Of a stretch of DNA of 64,000 nt, positions 35,038 to 43,397 are shown piece after piece. The notes under the pieces were generated by a model that searched no databases, had not been told where the DNA came from, and was given only the letters and a program-made list of their open reading frames with translations. The DNA is from JBBQNJ01 sp038329845. GTDB taxonomy: Bacteria > Planctomycetota > Phycisphaerae > Tepidisphaerales > Tepidisphaeraceae. Position 1 is the first letter of the stretch. Each line of letters opens with the position of its first letter. The stretch is from NCBI GenBank assembly GCA_038329845.1, contig JBBQNJ010000010.1:15428-79427 (forward strand). Reading direction: 5' to 3'. A program made the position numbers and the translations under genes.

Positions 35038-36267
35038 CTAGGCGCGGCGTCGGCGTCCGGTCAGCAGTCCGGCAGCGCCGATCCCCAGAATCCCGAACAC
35101 GGTCGGCTCAGGGACGTAGGTCGCCTGCAAAATCTGTCCGCGACCGCCGGACACGATCGAGTAGGTCCAGTTGGTGTCCCCACTGTTGTCGAACATCAGT
35201 CCCAGGTCGGTGATGGACGAGGCCGTCAACACGTTCCAGGTCATGCTCCCGATCGGGGTGTAGCTGTCGAAGCCCACCTTGAACTTGCTGCCCGATGCGA
35301 ACGCCGCGGTCTTGGCCCCGCTTCCGCCGGTTGCGGCGAACACGTCGATGGTGCTGAACGAGGCGCTGTTGAACTCCGCGTCCAACGTCCCGCCGGACCC
35401 CACGTAGAACATCAACTCATTCCCGACGTTAGCCGACGACAGGTTGATGTCCGCGGCGGCACCGGTGATTCGCAAGGTGCCGGCCGTTCCCACGCCTGGT
35501 CCGCCGGCGCTGCCGGCGTAGTTCACCGAGGCGCTGGAGGCGTCGAGCGTCCCGCCGGTGATGGCGTAGAGCTGCACACCGGCTTGGGATCCCGGTCCGA
35601 TCGCCAAGGCCCCCGGCGCCCCGCCGGCGCCTTCGATCGTGCGGGTGATGGCCAGGTTTACCGTGCCGCCGGCCTGGTTGAACGTCCCATTGGCGTTGGG
35701 ATCACTCAAGCTGATGCTGCCCATGAACAGCGTGCCGTAGGAGGTGTTGGTCAACTCGAACAACCCGCCGTTGAGATTCCAAGTTCCGGTCCCGCGCTTG
35801 GCGACGATCATCGCCGGATCCCCGGCATCGGGCATGGCGCCTTGGAAGCCCGATCCTCCGCTGTTGGAGAAGGTGGTTCCGGCCGATTGGTTGACCGTGC
35901 CGATTCCGGTGAAGCCGATGCGCCCGCTGCTGCTGACGCCGCTGACGCTGACCGATCCGCCCGACAGGTTGTAGATGCCGGTCCGGGCCGCGGTGTCGCC
36001 GATGTTGAAGTTGGTGCTCGTGACGGTCCCGCCGAGTTGGTCGTAAGTGGCCACACCGCTGGCCATCTCGACCTTCACGGTGGCGGCCACCACGCTGGTT
36101 CCGGGCGACTGGGTGAACTTGCCGCTGTTCAAGTTGAGGGTGCCGCCCCCGGTCAACCCACCGGCGGTGAGCTTGACCTCCCCGGCGACGGGGTTGAGGG
36201 TGGTCGTGCCCGAATAGGTGTTCAGGCCCGACAGGGTCGTGATGCCGGTCGAGTTGATCGTCAGGTT
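35038..36267 (-). pseudogene. C-terminal part of the interrupted PEP-CTERM beta-strand repeat protein
   Basis: These 409 codons continue the upstream gene in the same frame after a single TAA (36268-36270). Immediately after the stop the frame reads NLTINSTGITTLSGLNTYSG, the same beta-strand repeat as before it. The part ends with TYVPEPTVFGILGIGAAGLL and GRRRRA, a PEP-CTERM tail. Because the sorting signal is on this side, a product ending at the TAA would not be anchored. The only internal start is a TTG (36156) without a ribosome site, so independent expression is unlikely. A sequencing error or readthrough cannot be excluded. Confidence 0.75.
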
Positions 36268-37971
36268 TTACGCCGAGTCGCTGCCGTTGACGATGTTGCC
36301 GCCGATGGTGATGTCGCCGGTTCCGGCCAGGGTGTGCGTCTTGGTCCCGCCGGCGCCGATGGCGTCGTTCAGGGTGTAGGTTCCGCCGGAGAACGTCGTC
36401 AAGGCGGTGTTGTTGATCGTCAGGGTCCGGCTGGCGTTGCCGGCGATGATCAGATTGCCGCCGAAGTCGATCGCGCTTGACCCGGCGATGGTCGCCGTGC
36501 CGCCGATCGAGACGGCGTTGGCCGGGGCCACCGCTGCCGTCGCCGAGAACGTGCCACCGTTCAACTTCAGGGTTCCGCTTCCCAACGACCCGCTTGCGCC
36601 GATGGAAAGGGCGCCTCCGCTGAAGGTGGTGTCGCCGGAGTAATTGTTGGACTGCGACAAGACGACCGATCCGTTGCTCTGCGTCAGGGCCGCCGTGCCC
36701 CCCAGGGCGTTGGCGGTGTTCTGGGTGAGGACGGACGCGGCGTTGTTGACCGTCACCGTGTTCTGGCCGACGGCGCTGGCGGCGTTGAGTTCCAGCGTCC
36801 CGGCGCCCACCGTCACGGCGCTGTTGCCCAGCGAACCGGTGATGCGCAACGTTCCGGCGGTGAGGTTGGTCGTGCCGGTGTAGGTGTTGGCGTTGGAAAG
36901 GGTCGTCACGCCGCTGGCGGTGTTGATCGTCAAGTTCCCGGCGACTCCGGCACCGTTGTAGTTGGCGATGACCCCGGTGACATTGGTGTCGCCCGTGCCT
37001 CGGAGGGTGAGGGTGCGTCCGGTGCCCACGACGTCGGAAAGGTATACGTTGCCCGCCAGCGTCAGGGCGCTGCCCGAGATGCTGCTGTACAGGGTCCGGT
37101 TGCCGGCGCTCTGGGTGAGGGCGCCATTGAGCGTGATGCCGTTGGCTCCTTGGAACGTGGCACCGGCGGAGGTGTAGGTGATGTCGTTGCTCAACGATCG
37201 CGATGCGCCATCGGCTTCGATCTTGGCGGTGGCGCCGCTGATGGTGAGCAACCCGCTGGCCAATCCACCGTTGGAGGCGTTGGCGAGCTTCATCGTGCCC
37301 GTGCTGGAGATGGTCGTATTGCCGGCCGAACTGTTGGTTCCGGCGAAAACGATCGTTCCGCTGGTAGTGCTGACCGTCGTCAACCCACTATAGGAGTTGG
37401 CCCCGGAAAGCGTCAGCGTGCCCAAGCCGCTGTAGATCAGCGCCAAGGCGGTGGCGCCGTTGTTCTGCAAAGACCCGGAGAACGTGGGGGTGTCTCCGGC
37501 GACGTTGGTGGCGATCGTCAGCGTGCGGGCGCTGGTGTCGTTGCGGATGATCGTGTTGGCCAGGTCGGCGCCGCTGAAGCTGCTCAGGGTGAGCGTTCGG
37601 GTTCCGCTGATCTGAAGGATATAATTTCCGCTGGTCGGCGAGAAATCGACGTTGCCGGCGGTCATGTTGCCGCCGAGCGTGATGGTGCCGGCGCCGGCGC
37701 CGTTCTGGAAATATGCGTCGCTGTTGGCGCCGTTGTTCACCCAGTTGGCGGTGGCCGACGAGCCGGTGACGTCGGTGGTCCAGTTTGTGCCGCCGGAAGT
37801 GGCCCACGTGCCATTGCCGCTTCCGAAGCCCGCGATGGCGCCGTTGACATCCCAATAATAGGCGGTTCCCGCGTTGACCGAAGCTGGGCAAATCGCCAGC
37901 AGCGCCGCCGTCGCAGCCGCGCCGATCGCCAGAATTCCGCGTTGCTTGTTCATTCGTTGCATTCGTTGCAT
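36268..37971 (-). CDS. Autotransporter-type beta-strand repeat protein, truncated by in-frame TAA
   Basis: A 567-aa secreted protein ending at a premature TAA. The N-terminus MQRMQRMNKQRGILAIGAAA leads into a signal peptide ending CPASVNA. The rest consists of ~25-residue repeats of the autotransporter-associated beta-strand type (LSGANSYSGLTT, LSNANTYTGTT, LSQSNNYSGDTT), predicting a long right-handed beta-helix on the cell surface. GGAGG lies 7 nt before the ATG at 37971, and the next gene upstream is the GntR/LacI regulator. Joined across the stop, the ancestral protein would be about 977 aa with a PEP-CTERM tail. Confidence 0.78.
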   Translation of the reverse strand: MQRMQRMNKQRGILAIGAAATAALLAICPASVNAGTAYYWDVNGAIAGFGSGNGTWATSGGTNWTTDVTGSSATANWVNNGANSDAYFQNGAGAGTITLGGNMTAGNVDFSPTSGNYILQISGTRTLTLSSFSGADLANTIIRNDTSARTLTIATNVAGDTPTFSGSLQNNGATALALIYSGLGTLTLSGANSYSGLTTVSTTSGTIVFAGTNSSAGNTTISSTGTMKLANASNGGLASGLLTISGATAKIEADGASRSLSNDITYTSAGATFQGANGITLNGALTQSAGNRTLYSSISGSALTLAGNVYLSDVVGTGRTLTLRGTGDTNVTGVIANYNGAGVAGNLTINTASGVTTLSNANTYTGTTNLTAGTLRITGSLGNSAVTVGAGTLELNAASAVGQNTVTVNNAASVLTQNTANALGGTAALTQSNGSVVLSQSNNYSGDTTFSGGALSIGASGSLGSGTLKLNGGTFSATAAVAPANAVSIGGTATIAGSSAIDFGGNLIIAGNASRTLTINNTALTTFSGGTYTLNDAIGAGGTKTHTLAGTGDITIGGNIVNGSDSA

Positions 37972-38053
37972 AACTCGACCTCCGAAAAGGGTATGGTTCC
38001 TAAGGGAACCGAAGGGTGATGAAGAGAAACTCAAACGCACGAAATCGCTCCAA

Positions 38054-39235
38054 TTATGACACACCGACCACCAGCCGCGGCGCGGCCAGTCGATGTTGCG
38101 GCTCGGGGGGGAGTTTTCCCGTCACTCGATCCAGCAACAACTCGGCCAGCATTCGACCGATCGCGTAATTATCTTTATCCACTGTCGCCAGAGGCGCCGT
38201 CGGCTCCCATTCGCCGAACCGCAGGTCTGCCCAGCTATGGTCGTAGCCGACCAATGCCACATCTCGATTCGGCTCGACGCCCAGCATTCGACAGGCGGCG
38301 GCGGCGGGGGGGACGACGCTGTCCGAGATGCACATAATCGCCTCCGGGCGCGAGGCGCCGGGGCCAAGATGACCAAGCAGTTGGCCCGCCGCAAGCTGCG
38401 ACCACATGGCAAATTCTCCGGCGTCGCGCGGCTGCTTCGGCAGTGAGGGCGCCAGCAGCGCCGGGATCGGCTCGAGGCCGGCCTGGCGCATCGCCCGCTC
38501 ATGGCCGGCATCGCGCCGGGCCAACCATTCGGGCGTACGAGCGTCGGTTTGCGGCATCTGCCAATAGCGAAGAATCCGCGTCTTTCCCGTCTCGATCAGC
38601 CAGCGCGTCAGTTCATACGATCCGGCCTCATGGTCCGAGACCAGCGTGTCGTCGTCGCGGACCTCGGGGACATCGCCGTAGGCCACCACGCGGATCCCGT
38701 CTCGCCGGAACTGGTTGAGGATCGCCTGCCCGGCGCGGGTCTGAATCGCGTGTCGAAGCGCGATCATGCCCTTGGGCCGTTCCTCGATCAGGCGCTGAAT
38801 CTGTGCCGTGGAGATTTCCTGACAGTTCAAGCACAAGGCGTGCGTGGCCGAGCCGTTGAGGCGATCGATCACCCCCATCTGGATGACGCTCTCAAGCCCC
38901 GCGGCGTGACCCTGGACGGGCTTGGGGATGTCCCCCGGCTCAGACAACACAATTACCGTGCCGGCAAGCAGCGCCTGGGTTTCCGAGCGCAGTGTCTCGG
39001 CCACGATCAGCCCGCGGGTTCCGGCCGACTTGAGCAGCCCTTCTCCGGCAAGCTGTCGAAGCGCCGCCCGGACAGTCGTTCGGGACACCTGCATCTGAGT
39101 GGCCAGGCGATGTTCCGAAGGCAGCCGATCGCCGGTTTCCAGTTGTCCTTCGTCAATCCGCTCTCGAAGCCATCGAACCGCCCGCGTTCGCGGGGGTGCA
39201 TCTTGAACGAACGTTTCCATCACGCCTTGAGCCAC
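38054..39235 (-). CDS. GntR-type HTH / LacI-type sensor transcriptional regulator
   Basis: A 393-aa regulator of AraR-like architecture. Residues ~15-80 are a GntR winged helix (LPSEHRLATQMQVSRTTVRA), and ~95-390 a LacI/periplasmic-binding type sugar-sensor domain (VIVLSEPGDIPKP, LVSDHEAGSYELTRWLIETG, VALVGYDHS). It probably senses a sugar and controls the adjacent PEP-CTERM/pseudopilin/glycosidase genes that follow on the same strand. The start is taken as GTG 39235, because a near-consensus promoter ends 8 nt before it; ATG 39220 is the alternative. Confidence 0.88.
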   Translation of the reverse strand: MAQGVMETFVQDAPPRTRAVRWLRERIDEGQLETGDRLPSEHRLATQMQVSRTTVRAALRQLAGEGLLKSAGTRGLIVAETLRSETQALLAGTVIVLSEPGDIPKPVQGHAAGLESVIQMGVIDRLNGSATHALCLNCQEISTAQIQRLIEERPKGMIALRHAIQTRAGQAILNQFRRDGIRVVAYGDVPEVRDDDTLVSDHEAGSYELTRWLIETGKTRILRYWQMPQTDARTPEWLARRDAGHERAMRQAGLEPIPALLAPSLPKQPRDAGEFAMWSQLAAGQLLGHLGPGASRPEAIMCISDSVVPPAAAACRMLGVEPNRDVALVGYDHSWADLRFGEWEPTAPLATVDKDNYAIGRMLAELLLDRVTGKLPPEPQHRLAAPRLVVGVS

Positions 39236-39243
39236 AGTCCGAG

Positions 39244-39272
39244 AATATACCTGAAGGTACTTTTTAAGTCAA
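39244..39272 (-). promoter_or_regulatory. Promoter of the GntR/LacI regulator (leaderless)
   Basis: On the minus strand, TTGACT (39272-39267), a 17-nt spacer and TATATT (39249-39244) are followed by only 8 nt before GTG 39235. The expected transcription start falls at about the start codon. Confidence 0.65.
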
Positions 39273-39473
39273 TAGAAAATCTGGAAAATACCAAATGGTT
39301 CTTTTTGGTCTATTCGTTAAAGCACCCGCCGAGACCGATTTCGACGATTTTATGTTGGATTGCAGAGCATTCCGCAAGAAACGGGGGGGCATCCATGACG
39401 CGGGGACATCCGGACATAAATCGACTTCGTTCTTTCTAGAAGGCCATTATCTGGAAAGGGGGGCACCCGGTTT

Positions 39474-39505
39474 GCGACGGTCGCATTCCGTCGCCGCTTT
39501 TTTTT
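39474..39505 (+). terminator. Hairpin with T8 immediately before a ribosome-binding site (attenuator candidate)
   Basis: GCGACGG-TCGCATT-CCGTCGC forms a perfect 7-bp stem, followed by CGC and eight T. GGAGG, the ribosome site of the 70-aa gene, begins at 39506, directly after the T-tract. A full intrinsic terminator in the leader of a gene suggests transcriptional attenuation. I recognise no known riboswitch in the ~240-nt leader; the rest of 39273-39473 shows no gene. Confidence 0.65.
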
Positions 39506-39516
39506 GGAGGTCCGCC

Positions 39517-39729
39517 ATGGCCAGTCCTTATGCCAATCAATCCACCAGTCATTCCGATCGCCTGGAACCCGAGATGCGGGCCAGTGCCAGCCGGGGGTCA
39601 GCGCCGGATGTGGATATTTACGAGAAGCCCAACACCAACCGGGAAAGCAGCGCCAACCTGTCGCTGTCAATCATGGTGATGCTCTTCGCGGGGATTCTCG
39701 CTATCGCGCTGTTATTCTGGGTCTTCTAG
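39517..39729 (+). CDS. Small membrane protein, C-terminal anchor
   Basis: A 70-aa protein. The first ~45 residues are polar and probably disordered (SNQ/E/R-rich), and the last ~22 are a hydrophobic helix LSIMVMLFAGILAIALLFWV ending one residue later, so it is a tail-anchored type. The start at 39517 is fixed by GGAGG 6 nt upstream. A terminator-like hairpin just before the ribosome site suggests attenuated expression. It is convergent with the phosphatase gene and overlaps its 3' end by 18 nt. I do not recognise the family. Confidence 0.7.
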   Translation: MASPYANQSTSHSDRLEPEMRASASRGSAPDVDIYEKPNTNRESSANLSLSIMVMLFAGILAIALLFWVF

Positions 39730-40440
39730 GCCGGTGAGAAACGTGCGGGGGTTCTGGCGCGTCAGGCGGTCGATTTCGGCGTCTCCGACCAGGTCGATCG
39801 CATGCGCCAGGCCGCGAAGTCGATGGTCCAGTGTCTCGGGTCGATGGGTGTCGCTGCCGAGCACGAAGTAGCGGCCCTGTTCAAGAAACCGCCTCGCCAG
39901 CCGGTAGTTGTGGGTATGCGGCGGATCGGCCAGGCACTGGAGATTGCCTTGCAGCAGGGCGCCCAGCTCGTCGAAGTGGTCGAGTAGACCCGGATCGTCC
40001 TGCACCGCCCGCACCCGTTCGGGGTGGGCGATGATCACGGTCAATCCCAGCGATTGCAGCCAGCGGATCGACGGATCGAAGTGCTCGCCAAGCTCGTTGC
40101 ACCAGAAGTCGAGCAGCACATATCGACCGGCGAGCCCGAGGCTGATGATCTCACTCGGCGGCGTCGAGCGGATGTCGGTGTTGAGGTTCAATTCCCCGCC
40201 GGCCAGAAGCCGATAGTTGATTCCCTCCGCATCGAGCGCCGTTTGCAGCGCGCCGACTCGCTCGGGGATGTTCCGCACGTTGTTTTCCAGATGCGGCCAG
40301 ATGTGCGGCGTGCAGAAACCATGAGTGTATCCCGCCGCCACCAAGCGCCGGGCGCAGTCGAACGCATCGTTGAAGTCGCGGCATCCATCGTCGACGCCGG
40401 GCAATAGATGCGAATGCACGTCAATTCGTCCGTAGGTCAT
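39712..40440 (-). CDS. Tyrosine-protein phosphatase, CpsB/CapC (PHP) family
   Basis: A 242-aa PHP-fold metal-dependent phosphatase. IDVHSHLLPGVDDGCRD is the CpsB signature with metal-binding His residues. FCTPHIWPHLENN, LAGGELNL, VIIAHPERVRAV and VLGSDTHRP are the further metal-site motifs in the right order. Family members dephosphorylate tyrosine kinases that control capsule or exopolysaccharide export. No cognate BY-kinase gene is in the window. The ATG at 40440 is preferred over an upstream in-frame TTG. Confidence 0.9.
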   Translation of the reverse strand: MTYGRIDVHSHLLPGVDDGCRDFNDAFDCARRLVAAGYTHGFCTPHIWPHLENNVRNIPERVGALQTALDAEGINYRLLAGGELNLNTDIRSTPPSEIISLGLAGRYVLLDFWCNELGEHFDPSIRWLQSLGLTVIIAHPERVRAVQDDPGLLDHFDELGALLQGNLQCLADPPHTHNYRLARRFLEQGRYFVLGSDTHRPETLDHRLRGLAHAIDLVGDAEIDRLTRQNPRTFLTGLEDPE

Positions 40441-40539
40441 GGATTTTCGAGTATCCAAGCGCAGCGGACGGTTGTACAGTGCTGTGAGGTATTTTTGTCG
40501 AAGATCGTCGTGGCACCGACCCGACGAAGGAGCGATTCA

Positions 40540-40869
40540 ATGAGCAAGCGAGTCTTGAAGTGGGTCGTGGTTGCTGCGATCCCGTTGTTGGGCGGCGTTT
40601 TCGCCGGATGCGATTCGAAGGAATCGACCGGGGACGTCTCGACCACGCAGCCTCGAACGATCGATCGGATCAATCGAGCCGCGGAAAAAGGGGTCGAGCG
40701 GACCAGCGAGGCGTTCGAGCGGGGTGCCCAGACCGTGAAAGAGCAAGTCGGTCCGGCGGTCCGCGAGACGGGCAAAGACATCAAAGACTTCGCCGGGCAG
40801 GCCGCCCACCTGGTGTCGGAGAAACTCAAGGATGAGCCGGATCCGGTGGGTCCAGCGACACGGAAGTAG
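40540..40869 (+). CDS. Small lipoprotein with amphipathic helical domain
   Basis: A 109-aa protein. MSKRVLKWVVVAAIPLLGGV followed by FAGC is a lipoprotein signal with lipobox VFAGC; the mature N-terminal Cys would be lipidated. The remainder (AAEKGVERTSEAFERGAQTV, then KDIKDFAGQAAHLVSEKLKD) is charged and heptad-like, predicting long amphipathic helices as in LEA- or apolipoprotein-like stress proteins. GAAGGAG lies 7 nt before the ATG. It is divergent from the CpsB-type gene with a ~100-nt gap. Function unknown; an envelope stress role is a guess. Confidence 0.78.
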   Translation: MSKRVLKWVVVAAIPLLGGVFAGCDSKESTGDVSTTQPRTIDRINRAAEKGVERTSEAFERGAQTVKEQVGPAVRETGKDIKDFAGQAAHLVSEKLKDEPDPVGPATRK

Positions 40870-40911
40870 ACAGTCTCCCACCGTTCTGGCGGAGAATTCC
40901 CTCGCAACGGC

Positions 40912-40987
40912 GATGGATTGGGATTCTCGGGATGGATTGGGATTCTCGGGAGGAATTGAGATTCTCGGGACGGATTCGGATTCTCAA
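40912..40987. repeat. 19-bp tandem repeat, four copies, over a stop codon
   Basis: Units of the form GATGGATTGGGATTCTCGG occur at 40912-40930, 40931-40949 (identical), 40950-40968 and 40969-40987 (diverged). The stop codon of the minus-strand 236-aa gene (40984-40986) lies in the last unit. Confidence 0.85.
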
Positions 40988-41694
40988 GAGGGATTGCGCC
41001 GCAGTGCTTCGCGGTAGATGCCCTTGATCGGCTCGGTTTGGATGTTGATCCCGCCGTCGGTCTCGAGGGTCAGGGTGTAGAGCTGGTCGGTTTTCAGCGG
41101 CTGCCATACGCCCTGGCCGTTGGCGATGCGGACGCCTTTGGAGACGCGATAGGCTGGGTCCTCGGCGAGTCGCCAGAAGTTGTCCCACAGGTCCAACTCG
41201 AAGTCCGACACCCGCGGATCGGCGCCGCGATAGACATCGGGGATTTGCCCCGGGGTGTCCACCGGGTCGGCGGATTCGGGCGTTTGCGCGCTGCCGTAGA
41301 TGCGTTGGAACAAGGCCAGCGAGTGTCCGCGCAACGGGTCGTTGCCTGTTACCAGGTCGTGGTCGAACTTGATGACCAGGGCGTCGATATGGACCGATTG
41401 GCCGCGGACGATGAAGCTCTTGGCCGGTAGCGGCTCGCCGTCGCGGCCATATTCGACGAACAGCAGGGTCAGCACGGGCACGCCTTCGACTTCGGCGCGG
41501 TGGGTCACCATAACGTCGGCGACCCGTCGCTCGGCCCCAAGCCGGCGGACGATCTCTCGCAGCTCGAGTTTTTCCTGTTCGAGCTTTTGAATCTGGCGAT
41601 CGGCGCTGGTCTGTGAGTGGTAGACGTAGATGCCCACCGCCCCGGCGACAACCAGGAGGCAGAGTCCCGCGAATTTGAAAATGCTCCAGACCAT
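40984..41694 (-). CDS. Membrane-anchored coiled-coil protein of unknown function
   Basis: A 236-aa protein. Residues ~5-25 (FKFAGLCLLVVAGAVGIYVY) form a transmembrane anchor, and ~30-55 (RQIQKLEQEKLELREIVRRL) a coiled coil; the rest is a soluble domain. The soluble part contains KFDHDLVTGNDPLRGHSLAL and LDLWDNFWRLAEDPAY, with no family I recognise. It is the last of three same-strand genes (45167, 43347, 41694), with gaps of 50 and 36 nt. The membrane anchor plus coiled coil would fit a scaffold or stator of an envelope complex, but that is inference. Confidence 0.75.
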   Translation of the reverse strand: MVWSIFKFAGLCLLVVAGAVGIYVYHSQTSADRQIQKLEQEKLELREIVRRLGAERRVADVMVTHRAEVEGVPVLTLLFVEYGRDGEPLPAKSFIVRGQSVHIDALVIKFDHDLVTGNDPLRGHSLALFQRIYGSAQTPESADPVDTPGQIPDVYRGADPRVSDFELDLWDNFWRLAEDPAYRVSKGVRIANGQGVWQPLKTDQLYTLTLETDGGINIQTEPIKGIYREALRRNPS

Positions 41695-41730
41695 GGCGGT
41701 TGTGGCGCCGCTCGGCGGGCCTATTCCATA

Positions 41731-43347
41731 TTATCGGCCATTTGAGCCTGTGGCCGCAGCGGGCGCGGGTGTGGACGCGGGCGGGGCGTCCGGTTGGGGT
41801 GCCTGGGGCTTGGTCAGCTTGGGATTGTGCCACATTTTCGTCAGCGACTGGGGATCGGACGGGAGAATCATCATCCCCGAATCCTGGTTCTGGCTGCCGA
41901 GGTACCGGCCCGAGGGGCTGAGGTAATGCATGGTGACGCTGCCTTCCAATCCGATTCGATCGCTGATCGCCACCACCCGCTGAACCCGCCCGTTCCAGTG
42001 GATCTCGCGCTCGCGGGCCACGTCGATGTAGCGCGACATCACTTCGCCGCGCTCGCTGACCCACCCGGCGAACATGAGTCCCTTAGGCTCTCGAAGCGGC
42101 AACAATCGCGGCAGCATGTAACCCAGTGCCTGCGGCAGGTACCACGGGGGCAGATCCTCGCGCACTTTCGGCTCGCCGCGGCCGCCCTTGCTGATGTATG
42201 TGACCTGGAGATTCCAGACATCGACCAGCCGGGCCTGGGGCTGTTTTTCGTCGCGGTTCTTGCCGGTGCCTTCGCCGATTTCCAGCCGCCGATCCATGAT
42301 CGTGCGTGTATTCACATCGGTCGTGCCGTACTCGCTGGCGTAGATGTCCTGCTTGTCGGGGTGCTTCTCATTTTCGTTTTTTCCGCGCACCACGTGGGCC
42401 CACGATTCGTGGCGACGATCCATCGTCATCGCCATCTGGCTGGTGGCTTCCATGCGCACCCCCGGCTCGGGCGTGGTGAAGGTGTAGACGCTGACGACCA
42501 ACTCCGCCGTCCCCTTGGCCGCGCTGATCTCCTCGACGGCGTAGGTGTACCCGATGTCCTTGCCGTCGCGCATCAGGCGGAGCCATTGCTCGGGGACCAC
42601 GGCGCGGCGGAGATATTCCTCGCTCCAGTTGACGAGCAAGGCCCGAGTGCGGAACAGGCGCTGGTCCTGGTCCTCCTTGACCGCCCCGCGATCCAGCAGC
42701 CGCACCGAATCGAGAATGATGCGGAATGCTTCCACCGCCAGCCGTTCGCCCGGGTCTTCGGCTTGGATCTTCGATTCATCCACATCGGCGGTTCGCGGAT
42801 CGTCGGGGGGAGCGGCAGCGCCGGGAGTGGTGAGGGTCAGGAAGTAGTAGAGCTGATCGGAGGCCTGGATGATCGCCTGCTGAGTCAGCCGCTTTTTCGC
42901 GTCCTCGGTGTAGCGGACGGCGATCATCCCTGCCTCGGTGGCGGTGAGGGGGATCACATCCTGGCGCAGAATTTCCGATCCCGGGAGTTTGGATCGGAAT
43001 TGATCGGCGGTGAGGGTAAGCAGCCCCGGGCGAGGCTGCCCGAATTGCGTCTTGTCGTCGCGAAGCGAGATCGGCTGGCTGGATCGCTGGACATTGCAGC
43101 GAAGCTGCCAGTTGCGGCCATCGTTGATGTACTCGACCAGGTCGTCGCCGGTGCCCTTGCGGATTTCGCGGCTGTCAGTGAGGCCCTTGAAGGCGATGCC
43201 GCCGGAATGGCTGATGAACAAGTCGCCGACGAGGGCCGCGGCATCGGTCGGCGGGGCGGGCGCGAGGTTCGGCCCGATCGCCTGGGCAAAGCTCAAGGCC
43301 GTCATGCCAATGCAAAGGAACAAAATAATCGCCTGAATTCGTCGCAT
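41731..43347 (-). CDS. Secreted protein of unknown function
   Basis: A 538-aa exported protein; residues 1-21 (MRRIQAIILFLCIGMTALSF) are a signal peptide. The body has repeated beta-rich stretches in which a bound ligand or substrate might sit (GLTDSREIRKGTGDDLVEYI near the start, YGTTDVNTRTIMDRRLEIGE in the middle) and ends in a Pro/Ala-rich tail. AGGAG lies 5 nt before the ATG at 43347. It lies between two other unknown genes on the same strand, 50 nt after one and 36 nt before the other. No catalytic motif is visible. Confidence 0.75.
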   Translation of the reverse strand: MRRIQAIILFLCIGMTALSFAQAIGPNLAPAPPTDAAALVGDLFISHSGGIAFKGLTDSREIRKGTGDDLVEYINDGRNWQLRCNVQRSSQPISLRDDKTQFGQPRPGLLTLTADQFRSKLPGSEILRQDVIPLTATEAGMIAVRYTEDAKKRLTQQAIIQASDQLYYFLTLTTPGAAAPPDDPRTADVDESKIQAEDPGERLAVEAFRIILDSVRLLDRGAVKEDQDQRLFRTRALLVNWSEEYLRRAVVPEQWLRLMRDGKDIGYTYAVEEISAAKGTAELVVSVYTFTTPEPGVRMEATSQMAMTMDRRHESWAHVVRGKNENEKHPDKQDIYASEYGTTDVNTRTIMDRRLEIGEGTGKNRDEKQPQARLVDVWNLQVTYISKGGRGEPKVREDLPPWYLPQALGYMLPRLLPLREPKGLMFAGWVSERGEVMSRYIDVAREREIHWNGRVQRVVAISDRIGLEGSVTMHYLSPSGRYLGSQNQDSGMMILPSDPQSLTKMWHNPKLTKPQAPQPDAPPASTPAPAAATGSNGR

Positions 43348-43397
43348 AAGACTCCTGTTGCCGGCCCGCGGGGTCTGGCTCACGCCGGCGCTGGGCG

